The position numbers and the translations under genes were made by a program. From Alnus glutinosa (lineage: Eukaryota; Streptophyta; Magnoliopsida; Fagales; Betulaceae): 64,000 nucleotides of DNA. The stretch covers positions 20,444,501-20,508,500 of the forward strand of contig NC_084895.1 in NCBI RefSeq assembly GCF_958979055.1, given 5' to 3'. The notes under the pieces are model-generated. The model searched no databases, had not been told where the DNA came from, and was given only the letters and a program-made list of their open reading frames with translations. How positions within the stretch are numbered: position 1 is the stretch's first letter; every line of letters begins with the position of its first letter. Shown one piece after another: positions 12,028-23,797 of this stretch.

Positions 12028-13955
12028 GTCTCGCCCTCTCTTGGTTGTTGAGCATCAATCATGACGGCAACTGTCAAGTGGCAAGGTACGGCACCGTTTG
12101 ATAAATAAATTCATTTTCCTTTTCTTTTTTTTACTTCTTTTTTTTTTTTTTGTTTTAAAAAAAAAAAAAACAGCTTCAAAAAATTTTAACCTTTATTTTA
12201 CTTTTTATATCACATTAATTATTTTGTATTACTATTCAAATAATAATAAAAAAAACCAATAAACAAAACCTTTTAACTTTTTCATACAAAAAATTACAAA
12301 TTTCTTTCTATTTTAAATTACATTAATAACATTTTATTACTATTAAAAAAAAAAACACATTCCTAAAAATTATTTACCAACCCGTTATTGTTTGATTGCA
12401 GAAAAATAAATGGAGCCACCCTTCATTTAAAGTGATTGAATGAGGAAACACGTGGTCCATTGAATGTAATAGGTACAACTTTGGTGCGTTGAATGTAATT
12501 ATGTAATACAACGTTGACATATGACTCTTGGATTTGAATGAAAGTAGTTTAAACAAGTCATGAATATAGTTTGGATTAGAGAGACTCAAATATTTTTTTT
12601 TAAAATGTTTTTTCTTATTTTTTAAGTAATTGGTACGTCCGAAAATTATGGTCAAATAAAAAATATTTTCGGTTGACAAAAAAATCTTCTTTAATTTTTG
12701 TAAAATAGTTTCTCTTTTATATATAACAATAATTAAACCATTTTTCATCGAAGTTTACCGGAAGCTGCTAGACAATCATCGAAGTTTGTCAGACCACTAT
12801 CGAAACCCGTTAGACCTCCACCAAACCACTGTCATAGTTTGCCAAACCTCTGTCAAAAGTTTTCAGGAATTTTTAGTTGTTTTCTGCTGTCGCTCATTTT
12901 TCGTACCAGTCAAACGTCGAAAAATATTTTCCGAAAAACAAACAAATGATTGAATGACGAAGGACAACCGGAAAGATTGAGGAGAGGGAGAGGAAATTAG
13001 TAAATAATGAGATAATCGTCCAATACCCTAAATGTTAGACGAGATTTCAAGGTTTGTTCTTATTGCTTAAATTAAAACATCAACTAATTATAATTATTCC
13101 CTTTTCTCTAGCTCTAACATTCACATAAAAGTTCATACCATATATTGATTGGATGATGAAGTCAATTTGGAGGCAATATGTAGACAACACAGTCATCTTG
13201 CTTTTGAAAAGCAATATGGGTACATTGTCGGTCTTCACCATTGTTCTCCCTTCCTTCGCCACCATTTCTGGCCAATTTCTTCCGCTGCCGCCAAAAAAAA
13301 AAAATAATAATTTGTGTTATTTCAGTTTTCAAGCTAAAGCTTTCAGATTTTTCAAATTAAGTTTGATTGGAGATGTTGTAATATATGATAAATAAATATT
13401 CTCTATTTAAGTGTCCAACGCAATTAAATCCTCATAGAAATTAATTTGATTAGCATATATATATTTGTATTTATTCACTATTCTATAAATATGGAATTTT
13501 GTATTATAAAAAATTAAATAAATAAAAGTACAATGTAACCTTAAAAACCATTTAGAGTGGCAATATACTCATTGGTTTTATATTGATCGAAGTGGACACA
13601 AAAACAATTAATAATACACTCATTAATATTTTTTTGGAGTCTATTGGAGTATTTTGTCTCGATCGGACAATACATATCTACATCATATGTTTAAAACTTC
13701 TCCATTTTGTTAAGAGAAATGATTCATACACTCATTTCTTACAACATCTCCACAACAAACTAACGTGGCTGGTAATATTTTATTATTATTTTTTATTTTT
13801 TTTTTATTTTTTTTTGTAAAAAAATAATAAAATATTACCAGCCACGTCAGCTTGTTGTGGGGTTATTGTGAGAAATGAGTGTAGGGATCATTTCTCTTTT
13901 GTTAACGGTGAAGATGGCCATAATTATATCTTAACCTTGTTGGAATGATGTTTTA
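12028..13955. repeat. Tandemly duplicated unit, first copy
   Basis: Collinear with 13956-16440. Shared landmarks in order: GGTTGTTGAGCATCAATCATG, ACCCTTCATTTAAAGTGATTG, GAAGCTGCT, GAATGACGAAGGACAACC, ACATCAACTAATTAT, the TCTTCACCATTGTTCTCC stretch and TGGCAATATACTCATTG. No conserved coding frame was found. A short minus-strand frame at 13080-13265 is not kept in the other copies. The unit contains a MITE at 13714-13896. Confidence 0.8.
13714..13896. mobile_element. MULE-type MITE, 183 bp
   Basis: Long inverted arms (GAGAAATGATTCATACACTC and its inverse, with CGTGGCTGGTAATATTTTAT inward) meet at a T/A-rich centre. Perfect 9-bp duplications TTTTGTTAA lie at 13705-13713 and 13897-13905. Related copies at about 865-880 and 16370-16380 show the unoccupied site, so this insertion came after the unit duplicated. 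Confidence 0.92.
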
Positions 13956-16640
13956 AGTCTCACCGTCTCTTAATTGGTTGTTGAGCATCAATCATGACGG
14001 CACCGTTTGATAAACAACTTCATTTTTCTTTTCTTTTTTTTCTTTTTTCTTTTTTTATTTTCTTTAAAAATAATAATAACAATAATAACTTCAAAAAATT
14101 CTAACCTTTATTTTACTTTTTATATAACATTAATTATTTTTTTATTACTATTCAAATAAAAAAAATTCAATAAACAAAACTTTTTAACTTTTCCATACAA
14201 AAAGTTAATGGTGTGTTTGGGTGTTGAATTTTTAAAATTAGAATTGAATTTTTATTCTTTTTACGAATTTTGAGGCAAAGAGAATTTAAATATTTTTTGA
14301 AATTGTGTTCCGGTGTTGAATTTTTGAAATTGAAAAAAATATTTTTTAATGGTAGAAAATGATTAGATTGTACGAAAAGTTGTATATAATGATTGGTATT
14401 ATAGAAATTAATATTAATTATGATTGAAATAATATTTATTTATTATAAAAACTATTAAAAACTATTATTTAATATAAATAACTATTATTTAATTATTTAA
14501 AGGGTGGGACCCACACGTTTCTGGGTGGCCAAGCTCCTCCGTTCAGACGTTGAGTTAAAAACGAAAACTGCCAAGCGCTCCGCCGTCACTTCTCTTTCCA
14601 AATACTCTAAACTATGCATCTAAACTTAGACCAAGAAATGGACAAACACATATAGAAGGAGAAAATCACACTCAATATGTAAGAAAATAACAAAAACCAG
14701 AAGAAGAATAAGCGCAAGAAAAGCACACTATCTCAGACGCACTGCCCTCACCCACCACCCGTTCTTCACTTAGAGACCACAAGCCCTCATCGCCACCATT
14801 AGATTCCTCATCACCCTCTTCACTTTCCTCCGATCGATCCTTTCACTTCAATGAACTCAAACACCCCACCCCACTATATTCATGACTGGTCTAAATAAAT
14901 GGGGCCACCCTTCATTTAAAGTGATTGAATGAGGAAACAGGTGGTGAATTGAATGTAATACGTACAACGTTGGTGAATTGAATGTAATACAACGCTGGCA
15001 GATGGCATGCTTTAAATGAAAGTAGTTTAGACAAGTCATGAATATAGTTTGGAGTAAAGAGACTCAAATAGTATTTGTAAAACATTTTTTCTTATTTTTT
15101 GGGTAATTGGTATGTCCGAAAATTATGGTCAAATGAAAAATATTTTCAGTTTACCCAAAAATTAATTTTTGTAAAATAGAGTTTATATATATAACTGTAA
15201 ACCATTTTTCATCGGAGTTCGCCAGAAGCTGCTGGACAATTGTCAAAGTTTGCCAGACTACTATCAGAACCCGTCGGACCTCCACCAGACCACCACTATA
15301 GTTTGCCAAACCTTTTTCAAAAGTTTTCGGGAGTTGTCAACCGTTTTTTGTTGTCGCTCATTTTTCGTACCAGCCAAATGTCAAAAAATATTTTTCAACT
15401 AAAAACAATTTATGTCAATACAAACATAGCCTTAATTGTATCCTTGTCATTGTATTGTTAAGAGCAATAATCACTAGTTTCATGAAGTTTCAAATTTTCC
15501 AAAAAAAAACAAATGATTGAATGACGAAGGACAACCGAGAAGAGGAGAGGGAGAGGAAATTAGTAAATGATGAGATAATCATGTAATACCCTAAATATAA
15601 GACGAGATTTCAAGGTAGGTTATTATTTCTTAAATTAAAACATCAACTAATTATATCAATTTGGAGGCAATATGTAGACAACACATGCATCTTGCTTTTC
15701 AAAGGAAGAAAGATTCCATGTGTTCTCACATATATTGACACATGATCAATGAAACAAAGGAGACTTCATTATTGGAAAACTTTAATACATTCAAAACAAA
15801 CGCACTTACCAAAATGATTAGCACAGTGTCCATTGTCGGTCTTCACCAGCCATTTCTGACCAGCTTCCTCCACTGCCGCCATTAAAAAAAAAAAAAAACC
15901 AAATTTATGTTTTCAGACTTAAGATTTCAAGATCTTTTACATTGAGCTTGATCGGAGATGTTATAATAGATGTTATAATATATGAGAAATATAATATATA
16001 ATATATTTTTCAACTATTCGATATAAGGTCAATATCAAAATATTCTCTAGTTAAGTGTTGATTGTAATCAAATCCTTACAGAAATTTGATTAGAATATAC
16101 ATTTGTGTTTATTCCCTACCCTATAATATATGGACCTTTGTATTGTAAACAATTAAGCCAACGAGAGCAGAATATAAACTTAAAGAGTCATTTAAAGTGG
16201 TAATATAGGTGTCTAACGCCTAACACCTAACACCGAACAACTCATTGATTTTATATAGATCGAAGTTGACACAAACACAATAATACACTCATTAATATTT
16301 GTTGGAGTCTATTGGAGTCTTTTGTCTCAATCAGACAATACATCTACCTCATATGTTTAAAACTTCTCCATTTTATTAACAGTGAAGATGGCCATAATTA
16401 TATCTTTTACCTTGTTGGAATGATGTTTTACTAAATCTGAGAAAATTGATCATAGACCCCAACTTACTAACCATTTAAACAAATAAAAAAAAAAAAAAAC
16501 CAATTGACCAACGACCCTTATGTTTTGAATGACGTATCCAGGGTGATCTCATTGCGATGACGTCATCTGGATAACTATCAATAATTAAACCTGGTACTAC
16601 AGGCTTGATGGAAATTGCTAGCTGGCAAATTTTTAAAATG
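13956..16640. repeat. Tandemly duplicated unit, second copy, with extra internal segment
   Basis: Second copy of the 12028-13955 unit, extended on the right by the stretch containing CTGGTACTACAGG that is also at 1018-1200. It contains about 560 bp (roughly 14216-14890) missing from the first copy. That extra piece starts with GTGTTTGGGTGTTGAATTTTT and includes a more GC-balanced part around 14510-14850 with no recognisable frame; it may be an insertion. Confidence 0.75.
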
Positions 16641-16844
16641 TTAATTAAATGTACGTGAGCATTTGAATGAAAGAAAATGCTAAAATTACAACATTTACCC
16701 GACTATTGTACAACTTAATACATATTGGGGTGGAGCCTACCCATATGTACATCAAGGCCTTTGAATGAAAGACCTTGATTAAAGAAATGGATAAGATTTG
16801 TTGAGAGATTTGAATGTCTGTCTAAATTATTGACAACTTAAAGA

Positions 16845-17290
16845 CACAATTTATTATAAATAGAGGCCTCTGGGCACCACCTAGAGCTGTAAGAATTCGG
16901 TATTGAATTCCACAACTGCTCAAAGACGTGATATTTCCTCTGAAGCCCTATCAAGTGTGCTGTTGTCATGCTACAACCGAAGTCTATCTTAGAGGTCGGC
17001 TCTAAGATAAATGATTCCATTGAAGACCCCTTCAGGTAGGTGAACCTAGTTGGGAAGCGTTCGTGTTGGGTTACACGTCAGAGATTAAGTTACGACTACT
17101 GGATCGGGTATATGTGAGTGTTACTGTCTTGTATCTAGCTTTGTCTTCTGAATAGTGAAATTCGTGGGTTTGGCTGCCCCGGAATGGTTTTTCTCTTAAT
17201 TGAGTTTTCACTTCGTCAACAAAAATCTGTGTGTCATTTACTTTCCGTTGTGCTTTAATTTTTGTTGACACTTGTGCACACACACTTTAT
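16845..17290 (+). mobile_element. Ty1/copia-like LTR fragment (fossil)
   Basis: A TATA-like TATAAATAGAGG at about 16857 is followed by sequence typical of the R/U5 part of plant copia LTRs, including GTGAAATTCGTGGGTTTGGC and CTGTGTGTCATTTACTTTC. No primer-binding site or internal region follows, so it is a partial or solo LTR of uncertain age. Assigned by resemblance recalled from plant LTRs. Confidence 0.5.
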
Positions 17291-18439
17291 TTTTGAAGTC
17301 AATTTCTATTTTCAAGCATGACCCAGTCATGTATCTCTCAAAGTATCTTTCATTATTCATACTTGCAAAGAAATCGTACGACCACCGAGAACACATGCAT
17401 AAAAGGGTTGGAGCACTATACCTATTTAACGAAAAAAGACCAGCATAACAACATCATAAAATGAAAAAATGTCTCGTTATGCCCTAGACTCATCCGAACA
17501 CATTCGATCAAACACCTCTAATCCTCTCAAGTTCAAAAAACTTAGAACGATGTTTGACCTACCCATAATTACCGTGATGCACTCACAATTATGCCGCTAT
17601 CACTACGTAGCGCTTTAACCTGTCGACAATGAATACACTCAGTGATGTGTTACCAAATAGTCTTCCTTTCGCCCTCATGTCACTCAACTTTGGTCCAATC
17701 GCTTTCCGGACTATGTCCCTTTAGACTGCATCAATCATAGTCATAGGTAATGTACTAGAGTAGCAAACATTAAGACCTCCGTCTAATGACATAGTCAAAA
17801 AGTCAACAATGGCATAATATAGAGCCATAAATGACTCAGGGACTCACATACTGAAGAAGTAAGGATCGATTTACTCATCTCCACAGTTGGTCAGATAAGC
17901 ACATGTAGTATAAAATACATACTACAATGAAGTTCTCTTCCTAAAAAAAAAAAAGAGCGTATGTCTAAACTCAATGCGTCGTACAGATCTTAGTCTAGTC
18001 GCTACTCAAGTGCCTAACCCAAGTCCTCAATTTCCTCACCATCTCAGGCGCCAAATTAAGGTATCACATTAGGCTGATCAAAAGCTACATAGATTGTGGG
18101 CTATCCATGCGCAGTCTAAACAATACCATAGACCTCATCTTAGCTTCTACTAAGGCAACATGTGTTTGTGTCAACTACATTTACTTGCTAAACAAGTATC
18201 AAGGGACACAACATCCCATCTCTGCTCGCTACTTAAGCGCCAAAGTGGATCGCTCGTGTGAGTGAGCCGATCTTGGCCTGTCGACATACCTTTCATACCA
18301 TGGAACCAATCATATTAATCAATATGCCATATGATAAACCCAAACAAAAAAATAATGAATAACATCATATGCAATAATAAATAAATATCCCAAAAGAGTA
18401 CATTAATAGTCAATTGAATAACAAACAATTACATTATAC
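17291..18439. other. Unassigned stretch between copia remnants
   Basis: About 1.1 kb of more balanced composition with no open frame of note. It may be LTR or untranslated sequence of the minus-strand copia remnant that follows, but this could not be shown. Confidence 0.4.
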
Positions 18440-19030
18440 GCAGTCCTAAACTCCTAACATGAGCCTGAAAAACATCTTTAGCTATAGGTTTTGTCAGGGC
18501 ATTTGCAATCTTGTGATTCATAGAAATGTGTTTCAGGACCACCTCCTTTTGCGCAACCATGTCTCAAATGTAGTGATACCGTATGTAAATGTGTCTGGTT
18601 CTCCCATGATATTTGGGGTCCTTAGCATAGGCAAGAGCTGCTGTACTATCACGATGAATCGTCACAGGATCCAGAGCATCCACGATAATCTCAAGATGTT
18701 GAAGGAACCTCCTTAACCAAATAGCTTCCTGAACAGCTGTTGAACAAGCTACATACTTTACCTCCATGGTTGATAAAGCTATACAGATTTGTATCTTGCA
18801 AATCCATGTAATTGTGCCAATAAGCAAGAACGCATATCCAGATGTCAATTTGCGCTCATCTATGTTACTGCCCCAATCGACATCACTATACCCAACAAGT
18901 CGCAAATCTAAACCCTGATAGCACAGTATATAGTCCACCGTTCCTTTGATGTATCTCAACATCCTCTTGACTGTTTTTGAATGGGCCAATCTAGGGCTAG
19001 ACTGGAATCTGCTGACCAACAGTAAGTTGA
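18440..19030 (-). mobile_element. Ty1/copia fossil: RNase H part of pol
   Basis: The minus-strand frame at 18564-19019 reads as the C-terminal RNase H region of copia pol: LAHSKTVKRMLRYIKGT, GYSDVDWGSNIDERKLTSGY, ALSTMEVKYVACSTAVQEAI and a DSTAALAYAKDPKYHGRTRH stretch. Only the RNase H part is present, so the element is a broken fragment. It runs opposite to the LTR fragment at 16845-17290 and need not belong to it. Confidence 0.88.
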
Positions 19031-19777
19031 GAAATTAGATATAGAAATTACAAGGAAGTACTTGCAGGAGTTGCAGCAGCCAGCAAATATGATAGACAAC
19101 CTAGCTAGTTGTCTGTAGCTATGCCACTAAAGAAAAACACAAAGAGACAAGGTTAAAGCTAGTAAAATCCCATAAAAACCACCCACAAGACTTTCAAAAT
19201 ACTTATAGTAATTTGCAAATCTTTCCCATCAACCAAATCTACAAAAATCTGAAATGACCTCTAGGAGAGTAGAGATACTGAGAGAGACCTTTCACGGTCA
19301 GAGTAGTGCTCAACATTGACAACCCAGTCGTCCTCGTGGAAGCCGGAGATGAAAGTCAAGTCTGAAGAAGCAAGATTGAGAGGGAGAGTGACAAGAGAAA
19401 GTGGGAGGCTGCTCATTGCTCTGGCTGTGACTGGATCTGAGAGTAGGAACATTGGGGTGAGTGGGCGATGATGTGAAAGAAGAAAAGAAGAAGAAAAGAA
19501 GAGAAAGTATGTAGGCAGGGACTCGGGAGCCGTGAGCACACATGAAAAAGGAGAAAATAATGACGTTAGAATTATTAACTGGATTTCTAAAACCCTATAA
19601 TTGGTAACTACAACTAGGGTATCCAGGTTATCCGATTGCGGTTATTTTTCGATTATAAAGTTAGTGGTTGTTGACAGTTATTAGCAGTTAATAACCGCCC
19701 CGTTTCTATACCCCTTGTTGTAGCCATCGTGTGTGGATAGATTGACTAGAGGTAACACTTTCCATTTGTAAGGCCTT
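19031..19777. other. Intergenic stretch, no supported gene
   Basis: Two overlapping minus-strand frames near 19261-19543 are Ser/Pro/Leu-rich, unlike any family I recognise, and may be leader sequence of an unrecognised element. At 19600-19710 there are GGTTATTTTT / AATAACCGCC-like inverted motifs resembling those at 41340-41500. Confidence 0.4.
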
Positions 19778-20250
19778 CACTACAAAAAAAATTGGTTTTT
19801 AGCCACGTGTATTTTTGTCATGTCGCCAATTAGCCACGTGTATAATTGTCACGAGGCAAATAAGACACATGGCTAAAATATTCATTTTTTTTTTCCAAAT
19901 ATTTTTCAAAAATTGAAATTTTTTTTGAATTTTTTTAGGATTGAAATTTTAGCTACGTGATTTATTGGTCACATCGGCAATTGGCCACGTGGCACGTAAA
20001 CCACGTGGCTAAGTAATTCCCTCCAATCCATTTCTAATTTCCCCCTCTCCCCTTTTAACTTTTCATTTCCCTCTTTAAATTTTCATTTCCTCCTCTCACT
20101 CTCTCTCATTTTTTTTTTATTTTTTATTTTTGCCTCGTTTCATTTCCCTACGCCACCTTTGACTTTTCTTTTCATTTTCCTCTTCTATTTTCTTCCTTCT
20201 TCCCCTTTTTCCCTTACATAGACGCCTTTCCTTCTTCTTCTTCTTCTTCT

Positions 20251-20288
<38 letters not shown>

Positions 20289-20420
20289 CACACAAACAGG
20301 GAGATGGAGAGGGAGACTGAGAGAGCTAGATAGAGAGAACTTGAGCGATTATGAGAGAGAGCGTGGTCGACGACGGTGCCGGAGTCCGGAGGGTCACGGC
20401 CCGACGCCGGTGAAGCCAAG

Positions 20421-20456
<36 letters not shown>

Positions 20457-21374
20457 CCTTCTTTTTCTTGAGTTCTATGATCTGAAAGTTTGGGTTTTTT
20501 TTTTTGGTAGTTTCATTTCGCTACGTCTCCGGTAAACATGCATCTTCACCAATAAAACAGGAACGACGACGTTGTGATTTTTGGTTTTTGTTGTTGATTT
20601 TTGGTGATTGTTAGTGTTTTGTTGGTGATTTTTTGGTAATGCGGGTTGGCAGAGGATTTTTGGGGGATTTCCTGGATTGGATTTCATGGGGGAAGGAAGG
20701 TGATTTTTGGTGATTTTTGGTATTTTTTGGTGTTTTGTTAGTATTTTTTGGTAATGTGGTCGACGGAGGATTTTTGGTGATTTTTGGGGGATTTTCTGGA
20801 TTGGATTTCATGGGGGAAGGAAGGTGATTGTTGGTATTTTTTGGTGTTTTGTTGGTGATTCTTTTGTGTTTTGTTGGTATTTTTTGGTAATGTGGTCGAC
20901 AGAGGATTTTTTGGATTGGATTTCATGGGGAAGGAAGGTGAAGATTTCGCCGGCCTTACAAAAATTTCGGGCGAGGGAAAAAAAAATTGCAAAAAAAGTT
21001 TTTGGCGAGGGCACTGCCGAAAAAAAAAGAAAGAAAGAAAGAAAGAAGAATAAAAATTAATTTCTGTTCTTTTTTTTTATTATTATTACAAAAAAAAAAA
21101 AAAAAAAAATTTGGTGGTTAGCAACGTGTGTTAGTTTCACCTGGCTAAAAGTGTCTATTTTATTTTTTTTTTCAAAAATAAAATGCATTTAGCTACATGT
21201 GAGTGGCACGTGGCTAAGTAACTACATGTATAAAAATACACGTTGCTAAGTGACATTTAGTAACAACCGGATTAACTACGCGAAACCCACGTAGCTAACT
21301 GCATGTGGCTAATAATTAGCAACGTGGATAAGCATCAGACACGTGGCTAATCGCATGTGGCCCTAAATACCAAG
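19778..21374. mobile_element. Non-autonomous CACTA-like element with CACGTG-rich ends
   Basis: It starts CACTACAAAAAAAATTGG. Both ends carry direct and inverted copies of a GCCACGTGGCTAA-type subterminal repeat (about 19800-20010 and 21115-21360), with at least six exact CACGTG cores. The right terminus is degraded; the bases after 21374 (CTT) match CTT just before 19778, a weak hint of a 3-bp target duplication. The interior has poly-T tracts and a GGTGATTTTTGG-type tandem repeat (20580-20930) that creates spurious frames. Same family as 43646-45044. Confidence 0.7.
20580..20930. repeat. Imperfect tandem repeat inside CACTA-like element
   Basis: Repeated GGTGATTTTTGG, GGTATTTTTTGG and TGTTTTGTTGG phrases plus two copies of a GGATTGGATTTCATGGGG block. 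The Lys/Asn/Pro-rich minus-strand frames across it are by-products of the repeat. Confidence 0.8.
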
Positions 21375-21682
21375 CTTGGTTTAAGTCCCCACAATAAAAA
21401 ATGGATAAATGTAAAATCACTTCAAATGGTTATGCCAATTTGCAATTAGCTCTACAGGGTATAAAAGTTGGCTGACAGCTGGTTGTAGTAAGGAAAAAAA
21501 TAAAAATAAAAATCATAATAGGTCCTTCCACGCAACTTCCGTCCAAAATTTTGATGAAAATTTTTTAAATGCTACGTCAACACTAATCATTTTATAATAT
21601 ATGCATGTCAGTCACAATAAAAAAAATATATAAAATAAAAACTTAAGCGGGTGGTCGAGCCACCCCTTTTGCACTACAAGAA

Positions 21683-22335
21683 ATTTGCACATTAGCGGCC
21701 AACTTTTTAGCGGCGACACCAAAGTCGCCGATAAAGACACATCATTAGCGGCGACATCTAGAGGTCGCCGCTAATGAATGATCTTTAGCGGCGACCTTCC
21801 TGTCGCCGTTAAAAAGTTGCCCCAAATATACATTAGATCTTTAGCGGCGACAACTTGTCGCCGCTATTAACCCTGCAGAATAAAAAAAATATAATAATAA
21901 ATCATATTCATTAGCGGCGACATTCAGATGTCGCCACTAATAATTGGTCAATAGCGGCGACAATTGGGATCGCCGCTATTGATCCTACAAAATAAAAAAA
22001 TAGAAAAAAATAATAAATCATATTCATTAGCGGCGACATCGAAAGTCGCCGCTAATGCTATATTAATAGCGGCAACCTTCAGATGTTGCCGCTAATAATT
22101 GGTCAATAGCGGCGACAATTAGGGTCGCCGCTATTGATCCTACACAATAAAAAAAAAGAAAAAAATAAAAAATCATATTCATTAGCGGCGACATAGAAAG
22201 TCGCCGCTAATGCTAAATCAATAGCGGCGACATTCAGATGTCGCCGCTAATAATTGGTCAATAGCGGCGACAATTGGGGTTGCCGCTATTGACCCTACAC
22301 AATAAAAAAATAGAAAAAAAAATAATAATGATAGA
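21683..22335. repeat. Left subterminal repeat array of the CACTA element
   Basis: About 25 copies of TTAGCGGCGAC or its inverse, usually paired as small palindromes (AGCGGCGAC, short spacer, GTCGCCGCT). A roughly 180-bp higher-order block recurs at about 21900, 22020 and 22180. In this superfamily such repeats are the binding sites of the TNPA-type protein. Confidence 0.93.
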
Positions 22336-22359
22336 ATAATAGAATCCTTTTGTAGTGAT

Positions 22360-23250
22360 TGTCTGGTCAATCATGATAGAATAATATGATCGATAGACCA
22401 TCCGACCTTGTGCATTAGTCTGATCGATCATGATAGATTTTAATTTTTTTTAAACAAAAATTTGTTTTTTATTTTAATTTTTTTTCTTTAATTTTTTTTT
22501 AAAAAATATATATATATTATTTTATTTTTAGATTATTTTCAAATTTGTAATTGATTGGAGCCGTTTTGGAAGAAAACGTCTCCATCTGAAATCATTTTCT
22601 TCAAAAATGGCTCTAAATTTTGGGGTACAGCGCGCGGGATCACATTGATCGTACCATGATCGATCACATTGATCGTACCATAAATGATCATAGATCGTAC
22701 CACAATCGAACACATAGATCATATCACGATCGATCACATAGATCATACCACGATCGATCACATTGATTATACCACGATTGATCATATAGATCGTACCACG
22801 TTCGATCACATAGATTATACCATGATCGATCACATGATCGTATCATGTTCGATCACATAGATCGTATCACGTTCAATCACATAGATCGTACCATGAACGA
22901 TCACATAGATCGTACTATGATCGATCACATGATCGTACCACGTTCCATCACATAGATCGTACTACGATCGATCACATTAATCGTACCATGAACGATCACA
23001 TAGATCGTACTATGATCGATCACATGATCGTACCACGTTCCATCACATAGATCGTACTACGATCGATCACATTAATCGTACCATAATTGATCATAGATCG
23101 TACCACAATCGAACGTCCGATCGATCCTAGTATTGTAGTATGATCGATCATGATAGAATAATATGATTGATAGACTATGTGATTGATCATAGTGCATTAG
23201 TCCGATCAATCAATACACAGTGAATGTTGGATTTAATGTGCGATTGATCC
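22360..23250. repeat. GATCGATC-rich minisatellite
   Basis: Degenerate tandem repeat of roughly 24 bp built from GATCGATCACATAGATCGTA-like units, densest at 22625-23115. A 95-bp higher-order unit is repeated in tandem from about 22891 and 22986. ATGATAGAATAAT occurs both at the left edge (22329, 22374) and near 23150. The Ile/Tyr/Asp repeat frame at 22528-22833 (minus) is merely its translation. Confidence 0.9.
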
Positions 23251-23475
23251 TAACCCCCTAAGTTGTCACCATTTTTGCAATATTCAGCTTAAAGTTCAAT
23301 TTATCTTAATTTAGTTCAATATTTTTTTTTAACGAGGTGTTTCGGTAATATTTATGAGATTTAACGAAAAATCATAATGGAGGGTGACATTGTAAACAAT
23401 TAAAATATGGATACACTAAATTGAGATGAATTGAACTTTAGGGAGGACATTGCAAAAGTGGTGATAATTAAGTGA
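23250..23475. mobile_element. Foldback element 1 of the nested cluster
   Basis: The left arm (AAGTTGTCACCATTTTTGCAA, then TTAAAGTTCAATTTA) is mirrored by the right arm (AAATTGAGATGAATTGAAC, then TTGCAAAAGTGGTGATAATT). Arms are about 60 bp. No coding capacity; target duplications unclear. Confidence 0.65.
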
Positions 23476-23497
23476 AATTTTTCCTAATTTTTTTAAG

Positions 23498-23776
23498 GGA
23501 TAATTGCACCATTGGTCCCTAAGGTATGCCATAATTACAAATCACTCCCTATGGATTAAAAGTCCATGGTTTCCTTCTTGATTTTGATTTTGTTTTTTTT
23601 TTTTTTTTTTAAATAAGTTTATTTATTTATTTTTCGAAGAAATTTTGTAACGGAATTTGACTCTAAAGATCGATTTGTAATTATAGTTTACCACAAAAAC
23701 TTCTTATGAACTTTTTAAACCATAGGGAGTGATTTGTAGTTATGGCATACCCCAAAGACCAATGGTGCAATTATCC
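23498..23776. mobile_element. Foldback element 2 of the nested cluster
   Basis: It begins GGATAATTGCACCATTGGTC and ends with the inverse. Arms run about 55 bp through ACAAATCACTCCCTATGG. Both flanks are poly-T/A, so the target duplication cannot be fixed. MULE-like by appearance only. Confidence 0.75.
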
Positions 23777-23797
23777 ATTTTTTTTAATGTAATTTTG

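Noticed and set aside
13080-13265. Short conserved exon (VAKEGRTMVKTDN) in the tandem unit
   Set aside because: The related stretches at 60-130 and 15835-15880 do not keep the frame, so coding is not supported.
19261-19543. Ser/Pro-rich host gene (minus)
   Set aside because: No domain, two overlapping frames, no splice or promoter context, and mobile elements on both sides.
20475-21014. Several Asn/Pro/Lys-rich minus-strand frames
   Set aside because: By-products of the GGTGATTTTTGG tandem repeat inside a CACTA-like element.
21672-22357. A separate small CACTA element ending at TAGTG near 22357
   Set aside because: The 3 bp after it (ATT) do not match TTG at the left end, and the matching motif array continues at 24536; the real right end with TTG duplication is at 36238.
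22528-22833. 101-aa repetitive Ile/Tyr/Asp protein frame (minus)
   Set aside because: It is only the translation of the GATCGATC minisatellite; no start context, domain or conservation.
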